64,000 nt of DNA, taken from Dermatophilaceae bacterium Soc4.6 (GTDB lineage: Bacteria > Actinomycetota > Actinomycetes > Actinomycetales > Dermatophilaceae). The notes under the pieces were generated by a model, which did no database searches, was not told the origin of the DNA, and saw only the letters and a program-made list of their open reading frames with translations. Positions within the stretch are counted from its first letter, which is position 1, and each line of letters begins with the position of its first letter. A program made the translations under genes and the position numbers. Below are positions 52,788-60,760 of this stretch, piece by piece. The stretch lies in NCBI GenBank assembly GCA_039889245.1, contig JAZGVH010000002.1, positions 1,488,001 to 1,552,000 of the forward strand, given 5' to 3'.

Positions 52788-52807
52788 TCACCAGCAGTGG
52801 TCGGGTT

Positions 52808-52868
52808 CTGTCACTCTCATGGTGAGAGTGCTAAGCCATTATTGGCACTCTCGCCCCGAGAGTGCAAA
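52808..52868. promoter_or_regulatory. two CIRCE operators of groEL (HrcA sites)
   Basis: Element 1: CTGTCACTC (52808-52816), nine-base spacer, GAGTGCTAA (52826-52834). Element 2: TTGGCACTC (52842-52850), nine-base spacer, GAGTGCAAA (52860-52868). Consensus is TTAGCACTC-N9-GAGTGCTAA; the right half of element 1 is perfect. HrcA binds here and represses groEL until heat shock. Confidence 0.92.
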
Positions 52869-52963
52869 CCCCGACCGTCCCGTGTCCGGTGACGCGCCTC
52901 CAGGAGGCGGCTCGCCGCCCGCAGCCGGGGCCAGGGTGGTCCTCTCGACACCAGCCTGTCCGG

Positions 52964-52988
52964 TATGCGCCTCTGAAGAGGGCGCATA
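52964..52988 (-). terminator. hairpin downstream of HIT gene
   Basis: TATGCGCC (52964-52971) pairs with GGCGCATA (52981-52988) and an inner CTCT/AGAG can add to the stem. It follows the HIT gene stop (53055) on the minus strand and precedes the groEL promoter, so it insulates groEL. Apart from this and the CIRCE elements, the 369-bp gap 52686-53054 holds only the groEL leader. Confidence 0.55.
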
Positions 52989-53054
52989 ACGGTCAGGGGG
53001 GTGTCGGGAGGACCAGCGCGCCGACCTCCGCGACTGGCGCGCTGGACCGGGCCC

Positions 53055-53492
53055 TCAGGTGGGCGGCGGGAGGGCGGCAGCCAGCCGGGCGGCATACGCG
53101 GCGGTCTCGCCGTCGTCGTAGCGGGTGCGCGGCCAGAAGAAGCCGCGCAGCCCGTCGCCCTTGGTGCGGGGCACGACGTGCACGTGCAGGTGCGGCACCG
53201 ACTGGCTCACGACGTTGTTCATCGCGACGAAGGTGCCTTGGGCGCCGAGACCGTCGACCGCGGCCTGGGCGAGGCGGCGGGCCCCGTCGAGCAGGGGCGC
53301 GTGCAGGGCGGGCGGCAGGTCGAGCAGGGTGTCGACGTGGGGTCGCGGCACGAGCAGCACGTGACCCTTGAAGACGGGACGCACGTCGAGGAAGCCGAGC
53401 AGGTCGGGCTCGTCGAGCACCACCGTGGCCGGCTCGGTGCCGGCGACGACGGCGCAGAAGAGGCACGCCTTCGCCGGTGCGGGTGGCGGCAT
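53055..53492 (-). CDS. HIT-family protein
   Basis: A 145-residue histidine-triad nucleotide hydrolase or transferase. Seen: CLFCAVVAG (possible zinc-linked start), VLDEPDLLGFLDVRPVFKGHVLLVPRPHVDTL and the triad PHLHVHVVPRTKGDGL (H-x-H-x-H). Substrates in the family include AMP-linked compounds. ATG 53492, six bases after the stop of the previous gene, so the two are co-transcribed. A hairpin follows the stop. Confidence 0.9.
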   Translation of the reverse strand: MPPPAPAKACLFCAVVAGTEPATVVLDEPDLLGFLDVRPVFKGHVLLVPRPHVDTLLDLPPALHAPLLDGARRLAQAAVDGLGAQGTFVAMNNVVSQSVPHLHVHVVPRTKGDGLRGFFWPRTRYDDGETAAYAARLAAALPPPT

Positions 53493-53497
53493 ACGGG

Positions 53498-53947
53498 CTA
53501 GTCCGTCAGCTGGGTGCGCAGCGCGACCTCGGCCTCGGAGGCACCCGGCTCGGCGAGGTCACCGACGAAGACGGCGATGAGCGTGCGGGCGGGGTTGGAC
53601 TCGTGCTCCGCGAGGAGCCCGCGCCAGAGCGTGAGGTTGGGGTGCTCGACCCCGGCAACGCCCTCCACCGGCTCGAGCGCGGTGAGTGCGTGCCTGAGCT
53701 CGGCCGCCGACAGGTGCTGGGTGTAGGAGCCCTCCGCGTATCCGAGGGTCTTGGCCAGCACGAGCGTGGCCAGCGCGCGCTCCCCGCCCTGCCCGGCATG
53801 GTTGACGACGGGGAAGTCGTAGCCCTCGTCGGAGGTCGCGCTGCTCATCCCGACGGCGAAGAGGGCCGGCTCGGTCCAGCCGTTGATCGAGTCGGCGATC
53901 GTCGTGGCCGCCGCGGTCAGGTGCTCGGGGGTGCTCCACTGGCTCAT
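53498..53947 (-). CDS. hypothetical protein, possible regulatory partner of HIT gene
   Basis: A 149-residue cytoplasmic protein. The segment TPEHLTAAATTIADSINGWTEPALFAVGMSSATSDEGYDFPVVNHAGQGG opens it, and EPVEGVAGVEHPNLTLWRGLLAEHESNPARTLIAVFVGDL closes it. I recognise no family. No membrane segment. ATG 53947. It is translated just upstream of the HIT gene (5-bp gap), so shared expression is likely. The name-value pattern and conserved-looking aromatic residues suggest a folded enzyme-like domain. Confidence 0.75.
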   Translation of the reverse strand: MSQWSTPEHLTAAATTIADSINGWTEPALFAVGMSSATSDEGYDFPVVNHAGQGGERALATLVLAKTLGYAEGSYTQHLSAAELRHALTALEPVEGVAGVEHPNLTLWRGLLAEHESNPARTLIAVFVGDLAEPGASEAEVALRTQLTD

Positions 53948-54055
53948 CCCGACAGCCTCGCACAGGCGCGAGGGGGCCCCGGAGCAGACCCGTACGCCGA
54001 GCCCTCCCCCCACCCTGCGCTGCGGCCTGTCGGTCCTGCGGGTTAGCGTCGGTCC

Positions 54056-54577
54056 ATGAACGCACCCGCCATGGACAAGGACGCCCTCGTCGCGCTGCAG
54101 GGCCCGCTCAAGGAGCGGTACCGCGCAGACGCCGAGTCGGCCGTCATCACCCTCGAGGCCACGGGCCGGCTCGGCGAGGGCGTCACCTGCTCCCTCACCA
54201 CCGGGCGGGCGATGGCGGCCGCGGGGCTCCACCCGATGGCCGGGGGCGACGGGTCGCAGCTGTGTTCCGGCGACCTGCTCCTCGAGGCGCTCGTGGCCTG
54301 CGCCGGCGTCACGCTCAAGGCGGTGGCGACCTCGCTCGGGCTCGACGTGCGCGGCGGCACGGTGCGGGCCGAGGGCGACCTCGACTTCCGCGGCACGCTG
54401 GCCGTCGACAAGGAAGCGGCCGTGGGCTTCACGGCGATCCGGCTCGCCTTCGAGGTCGAGACCGACGCGAGCGCCGAGCAGCTCGCGACCCTCGAGAAGC
54501 TCACCGAGCGCTACTGCGTGGTCTGGCAGTCGCTGCGGCACCCGCCCGAGGGGACGGTGAGCATCACGGCCGCCTGA
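54056..54577 (+). CDS. OsmC-family protein
   Basis: A 173-residue OsmC/Ohr-type protein. The first catalytic Cys lies in LVACAGVTLKAVA and the second in TERYCVVWQSLRHPPE, the family's redox pair. Members reduce organic hydroperoxides or act in stress defence. The basic N-terminal helix (DALVALQGPLKERYRADAES) is usual. ATG 54056 is divergent from the gene at 53947. The OsmC domain spans the whole protein; whether it is a peroxidase cannot be told from sequence alone. Confidence 0.88.
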   Translation: MNAPAMDKDALVALQGPLKERYRADAESAVITLEATGRLGEGVTCSLTTGRAMAAAGLHPMAGGDGSQLCSGDLLLEALVACAGVTLKAVATSLGLDVRGGTVRAEGDLDFRGTLAVDKEAAVGFTAIRLAFEVETDASAEQLATLEKLTERYCVVWQSLRHPPEGTVSITAA

Positions 54578-54610
54578 GGCAGCGCTCCCTACGGGCTGTG
54601 GCTGGGCCGG

Positions 54611-55414
54611 TCACGCCCGGGCCAGCACCTCGCCGTGGAGCACCGCGAACCAGCCGTCGCGCTGGGTCGCCCAGTCCTGCCACGCCTGCGCGATCTCGTC
54701 GATGCCGTCGGGGGTGATCAGCCCGCGCTCCAGCGCCTGCTGCCCGAAGGTGGAGTGGCGGGTGCGGTCGGCCCACAGCCCGCCCCACCAGGACCGCTCC
54801 TCGGGGGTGGCGAAGCACCAGGTGGTGGCGCTGCAGGCCACGTCGGTGAAGCCCGCCGCGTGCACCCACGAGAGCAGGTGTCGGGCCGCGTCGGGCTCGG
54901 CGCCGTTGCTGCGGGCGACCGCCTCGTAGATCTCGAGCCAGTCGTCGAGCCGGTCGTCGCGCGGCGACCAGACCATGGCGTCGTAGTCGGCGTCGCGCAC
55001 CGCGACGAGGCCGCCGGGGCGGGTGACCCGGCGCATCTCGCGCAGCGCCGCGACCGGGTCGGTGAGGTGCTGCAGCACCTGGTGCGCGTGCACGACGTCG
55101 TAGGTGTCGTCGGGGACGTCGATGGCGTAGACGTCACCGATCACGAACTGCGTGAGCGTGTCACCCCGGTCGGCGGCGTGCTGCCGGGCCGTCTCGAGCG
55201 GAGCCGGCACCGGCTCGAGACCGACGACGCGGCCGGGCGCCACGCACTGGGCCAGGTCGAGGGTGATCGTGCCCGGGCCGCAGCCGACGTCGAGCACCGA
55301 CAGCCCAGGGCGCAGGTGCGGCAGCAGGTAGGCCGCGGAGTTCTCGCCGGTGCGCCAGGTGTGCGAGCGCAGGACGGACTCGTGGTGGCCGTGGGTGTAG
55401 GTATCCGTCGCCAT
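54611..55414 (-). CDS. SAM-dependent methyltransferase
   Basis: A 267-residue class I methyltransferase. Motif I is VLDVGCGPGTITLDLA, motif II-like VVGLEPVPAPLETARQHA, motif post-I GDVYAIDVPDDTYDVVHAHQVLQHLTDP, and motif III MRRVTRPGGLVAVRDADY. The substrate is unknown; the C-terminus (GFTDVACSATTWCFATPEERSWWGG) is typical of small-molecule methylases of the ubiE/COQ5 type. ATG 55414 has GGAAGG. It is convergent with the OsmC gene and lies downstream of a WYL regulator on the same strand with 61 bp between. Confidence 0.9.
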   Translation of the reverse strand: MATDTYTHGHHESVLRSHTWRTGENSAAYLLPHLRPGLSVLDVGCGPGTITLDLAQCVAPGRVVGLEPVPAPLETARQHAADRGDTLTQFVIGDVYAIDVPDDTYDVVHAHQVLQHLTDPVAALREMRRVTRPGGLVAVRDADYDAMVWSPRDDRLDDWLEIYEAVARSNGAEPDAARHLLSWVHAAGFTDVACSATTWCFATPEERSWWGGLWADRTRHSTFGQQALERGLITPDGIDEIAQAWQDWATQRDGWFAVLHGEVLARA

Positions 55415-55475
55415 CGTGCCTTCCGATCCCTGGGACCTCCCGAGGATCGGACCGTATCCCGAGGGCCGGTACCGG

Positions 55476-56483
55476 TCACCCATCCATCCGACCAGCGGAC
55501 GCGGGAGTGGCAGCCTCGTGCAGCACCAGTGCCGCACGAGCCCGAGAGCGCACGTCGTCGAGCAGCGCGACCGGCGCCAGAAGCTGCACCTCACCCCCGA
55601 AGCCGAGCACGAGGGCCACCGCGGCCTCGCGGGCGCGCACGGTCAGGCGCAGTGCCGGCCACGACCCCGCGGGGGACGGCGCGCTCGCCACCACCGTGCC
55701 CGCGGCCGTCTGCGACGAGGCCACCAGCCGAAACCTCGCGAGGGCGTGGGGCGCGACCGCCACGGTGACGACCACGCCCTCGTAGGACGACTCGAAGGCC
55801 GAGCGCACCCGGCTCCACTCGGCGGCCAGGTCGAGGTCGTCCGGCACCCGGGCCGCCACGTCGATCACCCGGGCCGAGGCGATCCGCGAGACCCGAAAGC
55901 TCTTGACCACGCCCCGGTGCGCCGCCAGCAGGTACCACCGCCCGGCGTTCTCGACCAGGCCGTAGGGGTCGACGGTGCGGGTGCCCGGCTGCTCGTCCCC
56001 CGGGGAGGCGTAGCCGAGCAGCACCCGGCGCCGGGCCATCGCCGCCTCGCGCAGCCGCGGCAGGAGCGGCACCTCCTCGGCGGCGGCGAACCAGCGCCGC
56101 CGGTCGACGACCACGACGGCCGCGAGCGCGTCGGCCCGCTCGAGCGCGGGCTGGGGCACGGTCGCGGCGAGCTTGGTGAGGGCGGTGCCGAGCTGCGCCC
56201 CGAGCCCGAGGTCGGCGGCCGCCCCCTGGGTGGTCCAGGCGAAGAGCGCCTGCGCCTCCTCCGAGGTCAGCCCGCTCACGTCGGTCTCGTAGCCCTCCAT
56301 CAGCACGCACCCGCCACCGCGGCCCTGCTCGCAGTAGACCGGCACCCCCGCCGCCGACAGCGCCTCCATGTCACGCAGGACGGTGCGCTCGCTCACCTCG
56401 AGCAGCTCGGCCAGCCGGCGGGCAGGGAGCCGCCCGTGACGGCGCAGGAGGTAGAGCAGCTGCAGCAGTCGGTCGGCACGCAC
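55476..56483 (-). CDS. WYL-domain transcriptional regulator (YafY/PafC type)
   Basis: A 335-residue regulator. The N-terminal HTH_11 winged helix (1-60) is RADRLLQLLYLLRRHGRLPARRLAELLEVSERTVLRDMEALSAAGVPVY. The WYL domain (about 130-210) contains RWFAAAEE and RTVDPYGLVENAGRWYLLAAHRGVVKSFRVSRI, where the conserved W/Y/L-equivalent residues bind nucleic acid or small ligands. The C-terminal WCX region ends it. Some members respond to DNA damage or regulate catabolic genes. GTG 56483 opens the domain; it is read divergently from the TIGR03086 gene at 56545, with a shared 61-bp control region containing GACATCAGGTGTC. Confidence 0.88.
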   Translation of the reverse strand: MRADRLLQLLYLLRRHGRLPARRLAELLEVSERTVLRDMEALSAAGVPVYCEQGRGGGCVLMEGYETDVSGLTSEEAQALFAWTTQGAAADLGLGAQLGTALTKLAATVPQPALERADALAAVVVVDRRRWFAAAEEVPLLPRLREAAMARRRVLLGYASPGDEQPGTRTVDPYGLVENAGRWYLLAAHRGVVKSFRVSRIASARVIDVAARVPDDLDLAAEWSRVRSAFESSYEGVVVTVAVAPHALARFRLVASSQTAAGTVVASAPSPAGSWPALRLTVRAREAAVALVLGFGGEVQLLAPVALLDDVRSRARAALVLHEAATPASAGRMDG

Positions 56484-56544
56484 GTGACGATCGTGACAGC
56501 AAACCCCGACATCAGGTGTCAGGTATGCCGCGGAGTCTGGACCT

Positions 56545-57189
56545 ATGACCACCTCCGCGCAGACCTCGCCCCCGATCGCTCCCATCGCTGCAACTCCAGC
56601 CGCTGCGGCTCCAGTCGGCCCGCCCGACCCCCGGCCCCTCCTGCTGCGCGCTCTCGACCAGGTCGGGCTGCTCGTCGACGGCCTGAGCGCCGACGACCTC
56701 GACCGCCCGACCCCCTGCCCGGACTATGCCGTGCGCGAGCTGCTCGGGCACCTCGTCGCCGTCGAGGGCCGGATCGCCCACATCGCGGCCGGCGGCCAGC
56801 CCTTCGACGTGCCGTCGGTCGTCACGGGCATCGGTGACGACGGCTGGGTCGACGCCTGGCAGGAGGGGCGGCGCCGGCTCGACACCGTGCTCGCCGACGA
56901 CCGCGTGCTCGCCGGCACCATCGCGCACCCGGCTCGGGTGATGCCCGCCCGGCTCGCCCTCTTCGCCTACGTCAGCGAGGTCGCCGTGCACGCGTGGGAC
57001 CTCGCCGTCGCCGTCGACCGTCGCGACGGGCTCGACCAGTCGCTGGCGCAGGTCGTCCTCGGCCCGGTGCAGGCCGCGCTGCCCGCGCACCCGCGCGGCG
57101 GCCCCGTCCCCTTCGCCGAGGTGGTCGAGGTCGGCGCCGACGCGACGCCGTACGACCGGCTCGTGGCCTGGATGGGCCGCCGCCCCTGA
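56545..57189 (+). CDS. TIGR03086-family metal-binding protein (DinB-like)
   Basis: A 214-residue protein with the maleylpyruvate isomerase/DinB fold. The Pro/Ala-rich tail (1-30) is followed by LLLRALDQVGLLVDGLSADDLDRPTPCPDYAVRELLGHLVAVEGR, where the conserved His lies in GHL, then FAYVSEVAVHAWDLAVAV with the second metal-site His-x3-Asp. These match TIGR03086. Function is not known; thiol-dependent enzymes are in the same superfamily. ATG 56545 and the divergent WYL regulator 62 bp away suggest regulation by it. Confidence 0.85.
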   Translation: MTTSAQTSPPIAPIAATPAAAAPVGPPDPRPLLLRALDQVGLLVDGLSADDLDRPTPCPDYAVRELLGHLVAVEGRIAHIAAGGQPFDVPSVVTGIGDDGWVDAWQEGRRRLDTVLADDRVLAGTIAHPARVMPARLALFAYVSEVAVHAWDLAVAVDRRDGLDQSLAQVVLGPVQAALPAHPRGGPVPFAEVVEVGADATPYDRLVAWMGRRP

Positions 57190-57203
57190 CCCCACCCCCC
57201 TGG

Positions 57204-57278
57204 CGTTCCGAACCAGGGAAACCCTGCGTTCTGAGAGCACCGGGCCACCCGAACGCGGGGTTTCCCTCGTTCGGAACG
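57204..57278. repeat. 28-bp inverted repeat between convergent genes
   Basis: Arms 57204-57231 and 57251-57278 match at 26 of 28 positions as reverse complements, with a 19-base loop. One of the two mismatches is a G-U wobble pair. Core CGTTCCGAAC ... GGGAAACCC ... GCGTTC. It lies between the TIGR03086 stop (57189) and the GNAT stop (57299) and probably terminates both. A stem this long exceeds a normal terminator and may be a repeated intergenic element. Confidence 0.7.
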
Positions 57279-57298
57279 GGAAGTGGGGGGTCAGGGAG

Positions 57299-57661
57299 TC
57301 AGGCGGGGAGGGCGAGCCCGCGGCTGCGGGCCCAGTCGTGCATCACGGCGGTCAGGGCGTCGGCGACCCCGGCGCCCGCTCCCCCGTCCGCCGTATGCAG
57401 CGTCGCCACGTGCAGGCTCTGGCCCGGGGCCAGGCCGGGCCACGGGAGGTCGCGCACGACCTGGGTCACCAGCACGCCCACGTGGGCGCCGTCGCGGTCG
57501 GCGACCCAGGTCGGGTGGTCGTCGGGGTCCCATGCGGCGCTGAAGCGGTCGAGGAAGCCCGGCTCGGGGCCGGCCTCGGCACAGCGGGCCGCCTGGAGCC
57601 GGAGGGCACCGACCACCAGGGCGTCGTCAGCCTGCGCCCTGCGCACCCGCACGCTGCCCAT
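57299..57661 (-). CDS. GNAT-family N-acetyltransferase
   Basis: A 120-residue acetyltransferase-like protein: start MGSVRVRRAQADDALVVGALRLQAARCAE, the mid strand HVGVLVTQVVRDLPWPG, and the acetyl-CoA region SLHVATLHTADGGAGAGVADALTAVMHDWARSRGLALPA, which fits the GNAT motif A loop. It is shorter than most (150-160), so it may lack the final strand, or be a degenerate member. ATG 57661 is chosen; the ribosome site is poorly placed. Substrate unknown. Confidence 0.7.
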   Translation of the reverse strand: MGSVRVRRAQADDALVVGALRLQAARCAEAGPEPGFLDRFSAAWDPDDHPTWVADRDGAHVGVLVTQVVRDLPWPGLAPGQSLHVATLHTADGGAGAGVADALTAVMHDWARSRGLALPA

Positions 57662-57723
57662 GGGGGAAGTGAACCACCTCCGGGGTCGCGACGCGGGGAC
57701 CGGGACCCGGGTGATCGGCAGGG

Positions 57724-58017
57724 TCAGGCGTCGAAGCCGAGCCGACGGGCGCTGCGGGCCCGCTGGCGCGAGCTGCGCAGCCGGCGCAGGCGCTTGACGA
57801 GCATGGGGTCGGCCGCGATGGCCGCCGGGTTGTCCAGCAGGGCGTTGAGCACCTGGTAGTAGCGCGTCGAGCTCATGTCGAAGAGCTCCTTGATCGCCTG
57901 CTCCTTGGCTCCGGCGTACTTCCACCACTGGCGCTCGAAGGCGAGGATCTCGAGGTCACGCGACGCGAGCTCCGCCCCGCCTGCCAGCGGCACGTCGTAC
58001 TGCTCCTGGGCGTTCAC
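57724..58017 (-). CDS. DUF3263-family protein
   Basis: A 97-residue actinobacterial protein. Core: LASRDLEILAFERQWWKYAGAKEQAIKELFDMSSTRYYQVLNALLDNPAAIAADPMLVKRLRRLRSSRQRARSARRLGFDA, which matches DUF3263 end to end and resembles a helix-turn-helix. Short regulator function is suspected but not shown. GTG 58017 gives a length like the homologues; ATG 58104 is a longer alternative with no ribosome site. It may be co-transcribed with the GNAT gene 63 bp downstream. Confidence 0.88.
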   Translation of the reverse strand: MNAQEQYDVPLAGGAELASRDLEILAFERQWWKYAGAKEQAIKELFDMSSTRYYQVLNALLDNPAAIAADPMLVKRLRRLRSSRQRARSARRLGFDA

Positions 58018-58229
58018 GTCGACCCACGCTCCCTCTCGACCGGTGCCGTGCGCCCCCGAGCGGGAGCCAGGGCCAGCATACGCGGTGAATAACAGGCCTG
58101 TCATTCACCTCGTCGGAACGAGGGGGGTGCGGACGGGTGGTGATGCACCACGAGTCACATCCGCCCCGCAAGCCCCTCCAGTGGCTGCTCGAAGCGGACA
58201 GCGGGGTGACAGGTCGCGGTGGAGAGCGA

Positions 58230-58261
58230 CGTTCTACCCCGCTGGGTAGCGGGGTAGAACG
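58230..58261 (-). terminator. perfect 14-bp stem hairpin after decarboxylase gene
   Basis: CGTTCTACCCCGCT (58230-58243) pairs perfectly with AGCGGGGTAGAACG (58248-58261) around a four-base loop. It follows the decarboxylase stop (58283) on the minus strand, before the DUF3263 gene. The gap 58018-58229 otherwise holds the DUF3263 promoter region. Confidence 0.75.
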
Positions 58262-58282
58262 CCACACCCAGGCCCCGCGCCC

Positions 58283-59644
58283 TCAGGCCATCGTGTCGAG
58301 GATGGCCGAGATGTCGTCCTCGGTCGTCAGCGGGTTGACGATGGCGAAGCGGGTGACCGTCTCACCGTCGTGCGAGGTCGGCACGACGAAGGCGAACTCC
58401 TCCGCGAGCAGCCGGTTCGACCACGCGGCGTAGTCGGCCGGCTCCCACCCGACGCGGCGGAAGACGACGACCGACAGGTCGCGCTCGCGCAGGGTCTCGA
58501 CATAGGGCCGGCGCCCGATCTCCTCCTCCGCGAAGCGCGCGACCGCCAGGGTGCGCTCGACCGCCTCGGTATAGGCGCGGGTGCCGTGCACGGCGAGCGA
58601 GAACCACAGCGGCAGGCCTCGGGCCCGACGGGTCAAACCGATCGAGTAGTCGGTGGGGCTCCACTCGGGCGCATCGGTCAGCACGTCGAGGTAGGCCGCC
58701 TTCTGGGTGTGGGCCGCCCGGGCGAGCAGGGGGTCGCGGTAGAGCAGCGCGCAGCAGTCGAAGGGTGCGAAGAGCCACTTGTGAGGGTCGACGATGAAGG
58801 AGTCGGCCGCCTCGATGCCGGCGTACTTCGCCCGCACCGACGGGGCGGCGAGACCGGCGCCGCCGTAGGCCCCGTCGACGTGGAACCACACGCCGAGCTC
58901 ACGGCAGACCTCGGCGACCGAGGCCAGGTCGTCGATGACCCCGAAGTTCGTCGTGCCGGAGGTCGCGACGACGGCGAAGAAGGTCTCCGGACCGTGCTCC
59001 GTCAGCACGCTGCGCAGGTGGTCGGCCGACAGGCGCCACTCGTCGTCTATCGGCACCGTCACCAGCTCGGCGTCCATGACGTCACAGGCCGACTGGATGG
59101 AGGAGTGGGCGCCGTAGGTCGTCGCCACCCGCCAGGGCCGCGCGCCCGACCCGGCCGCGACCGCCCGGGCCCTCGCCGTATGCCGTGCCGCCACGAGTGC
59201 CGACAGGTTGCCCACCGTGCCACCGGGCACGAAGACCCCGCCGGCGCTCGCCGGCAGCCCGGCGAGGTCGGCGATCCAGCGCAGCGCCTCGTTCTCGGCG
59301 TGCACGGCCCCGGCCCCCTCCAGCCAGGAGCCGGCGTAGATCGACGAGGCCCCCACGACGACGTCGAAGGCCGCGGCCTCCTTGGTGGGCGCGCACGGGA
59401 TGAACGACAGGTAGCGCGGGTGGTCGACGGACAGGCACGACGGGGCCAGCACGTCGGTGAAGACGCCCAGCGCCCGCGTCGAGCCGAGACCGTCGGGGGT
59501 GATCGTCACGCCGGCGCGGGCGGTCAGCTCCTCGGGTGAGAGGGCGCCGTCGAGGGGCACCGGGTCGAGGGCGAGCCGCTCCGCGGCGTAGGCCATGACG
59601 GCATCGACGGTGGCGCGGGTGCTCTGGGGGTCATAGCGGTGCAC
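58283..59644 (-). CDS. PLP-dependent group II decarboxylase
   Basis: A 453-residue pyridoxal-dependent decarboxylase of the aromatic/aspartate type. Seen: PRYLSFIPCAPTKEAAAFDVV, SIYAGSWLEGAGAVHAENEALRWIADL, GVFVPGGTVGNLSALVAARH, HSSIQSACDVM (PLP stacking His), HVDGAYGGAGLA with the PLP-Asp, and the Schiff-base K289 in VDPHKWLFAPFDCCALL. Substrate could be an aromatic amino acid, glutamate or similar. ATG 59644. It is followed by a perfect hairpin; the HAD gene upstream lies 9 bp away on the same strand. Confidence 0.92.
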   Translation of the reverse strand: MHRYDPQSTRATVDAVMAYAAERLALDPVPLDGALSPEELTARAGVTITPDGLGSTRALGVFTDVLAPSCLSVDHPRYLSFIPCAPTKEAAAFDVVVGASSIYAGSWLEGAGAVHAENEALRWIADLAGLPASAGGVFVPGGTVGNLSALVAARHTARARAVAAGSGARPWRVATTYGAHSSIQSACDVMDAELVTVPIDDEWRLSADHLRSVLTEHGPETFFAVVATSGTTNFGVIDDLASVAEVCRELGVWFHVDGAYGGAGLAAPSVRAKYAGIEAADSFIVDPHKWLFAPFDCCALLYRDPLLARAAHTQKAAYLDVLTDAPEWSPTDYSIGLTRRARGLPLWFSLAVHGTRAYTEAVERTLAVARFAEEEIGRRPYVETLRERDLSVVVFRRVGWEPADYAAWSNRLLAEEFAFVVPTSHDGETVTRFAIVNPLTTEDDISAILDTMA

Positions 59645-59653
59645 CCGCGGAGT

Positions 59654-60385
59654 CTAGGAGGGTCGGGGCCCACTCGGTAGGAGCGCGTCCCGCAGCTGCT
59701 GCGCCGAGTCGACCACACGGTCGGGCCCGACGGCCTCGAGCTGGGCGCGCTGCGCGGCGCCCCAGGTGACCGCGACCGACGCCATACCGGCAGCCTGGGC
59801 CGCCTCCACGTCGACGACGGCGTCACCGACGTAGACCGCCGCACCGGGGTGGGCCCCCAGCCGGGCGAGCGCGGCCAGGAGGGGGGCGGGGTGGGGCTTG
59901 TGCTCGTCGGTGTCCTCGAGGGCGACGATGACCTGCACGTGTGGGGTGACACCCACGAGGTCGGCGCACAGCTGGGCCGCGTCACGCAGCTTGGACGTGG
60001 CCACGGCGATCTGCACGCCGGCGGCGGCCAGGTCGGCGAGCACCTCGGTCACCCCGGCGTAGGAGCGGATCAGCTCGGCGGTGTGCGCGCGGTTCCACGC
60101 GATGTAGGTCGCGAAGAGCTCGTCGGCTCGGTCGGGCCAGTGCTCGCGCAGACCACGGATCAGGGGCTGCCCGATCCAGCTGCGCACGAGTGCCTCGTCC
60201 TGCTCTGCCCCCAGCACCGTGCGGAAGGCGTGCTGGTAGCTGGCGAGGATGAGGTCGATCGTGTCGACCAGCGTGCCGTCGAGGTCGAAGACCACCACCG
60301 GACGCCACGGCCGGCCGGGCGGCGACACGGCGTCGGCCCCAGTGACGAGGGGGGCTAGGGGGGACGCGGGGTCGGTGTCGGTCAC
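59654..60385 (-). CDS. HAD hydrolase (phosphoglycolate-phosphatase-like)
   Basis: A 243-residue HAD-superfamily phosphatase. Motif I is VVFDLDGTLVDT with the nucleophile Asp and acid Asp, motif II AVATSK, motif III K in DEHKPHPAPL, and motif IV GDAVVDVEAAQAAGM. The cap (YQHAFRTVLGAEQDEALVRSWIG) is the C1 type of Gph/PPase-like proteins. Substrate unknown. GTG 60385 is chosen. It is co-linear with the decarboxylase gene with 9 bp between them, so they form an operon. Confidence 0.92.
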   Translation of the reverse strand: MTDTDPASPLAPLVTGADAVSPPGRPWRPVVVFDLDGTLVDTIDLILASYQHAFRTVLGAEQDEALVRSWIGQPLIRGLREHWPDRADELFATYIAWNRAHTAELIRSYAGVTEVLADLAAAGVQIAVATSKLRDAAQLCADLVGVTPHVQVIVALEDTDEHKPHPAPLLAALARLGAHPGAAVYVGDAVVDVEAAQAAGMASVAVTWGAAQRAQLEAVGPDRVVDSAQQLRDALLPSGPRPS

Positions 60386-60451
60386 GGGACACCAGCCTAT
60401 GGGGCTAGGTCGTCTCACCCGTCCGGGCCATCTTCAAACGGCCCCCGGACC

Positions 60452-60496
60452 AGTTTCCCGAGAAACTCTTGACCATCTCTTTAACATTGGTACTGT
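60452..60496 (+). promoter_or_regulatory. promoter with upstream palindrome, 260 bp before ung
   Basis: TTGACC (60469-60474) and TACTGT (60491-60496), 16 bp apart, form a clear AT-rich promoter on the plus strand in otherwise GC-rich DNA. A palindrome AGTTTC-ccga-GAAACT (60452-60467) ends one base before the -35 box, so a regulator may act there. The transcript would run through a leader of about 250 bases toward ung. Confidence 0.55.
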
Positions 60497-60503
60497 CATA
60501 ACA

Positions 60504-60700
60504 GGAGCCGAAAGAACTCGCCGGGGGGTGCGTTCGCCGATGATCGGCCCTTCGCCCCGGGACGTTCCCGGAAGCAGGACAGGGGGTGAACCAACGCTCT
60601 TCGCAGAGCGCTGCTCCAGTCCGGAGTGGGCCCGTTCCGGGCTCACGAGCGGCACGGCCGGCTGGTCGTCCCGCCCACGAGTTGGCGCCGCCGCCTGAAC
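60504..60700 (+). other. leader region of unknown role with hairpins and a 52-codon ORF
   Basis: Between the promoter and ung. An ORF opens at ATG 60540 after GGGGGG and codes for 52 residues (MIGPSPRDVPGSRTGGEPTL and on to RVGAAA), ending at 60698; third positions are only about 75 % G/C, lower than in the neighbours, so coding is doubtful. Four small perfect hairpins follow one another: 60557-60571, 60595-60610, 60614-60626 and 60630-60642. It may be a structured leader, a small RNA or a small protein gene. Confidence 0.3.
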
Positions 60701-60760
60701 CAGCCCTCACCACCCCGGGCGGCGGCGTCTCCTCATGCCCCTGCGCAGTAGGTTGAGCCC

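Noticed and set aside
60504..60700. 6C RNA (actinobacterial six-cytosine motif)
   Set aside because: Only one C-run (on the minus strand) is near; the required pair of C-rich loops is missing.
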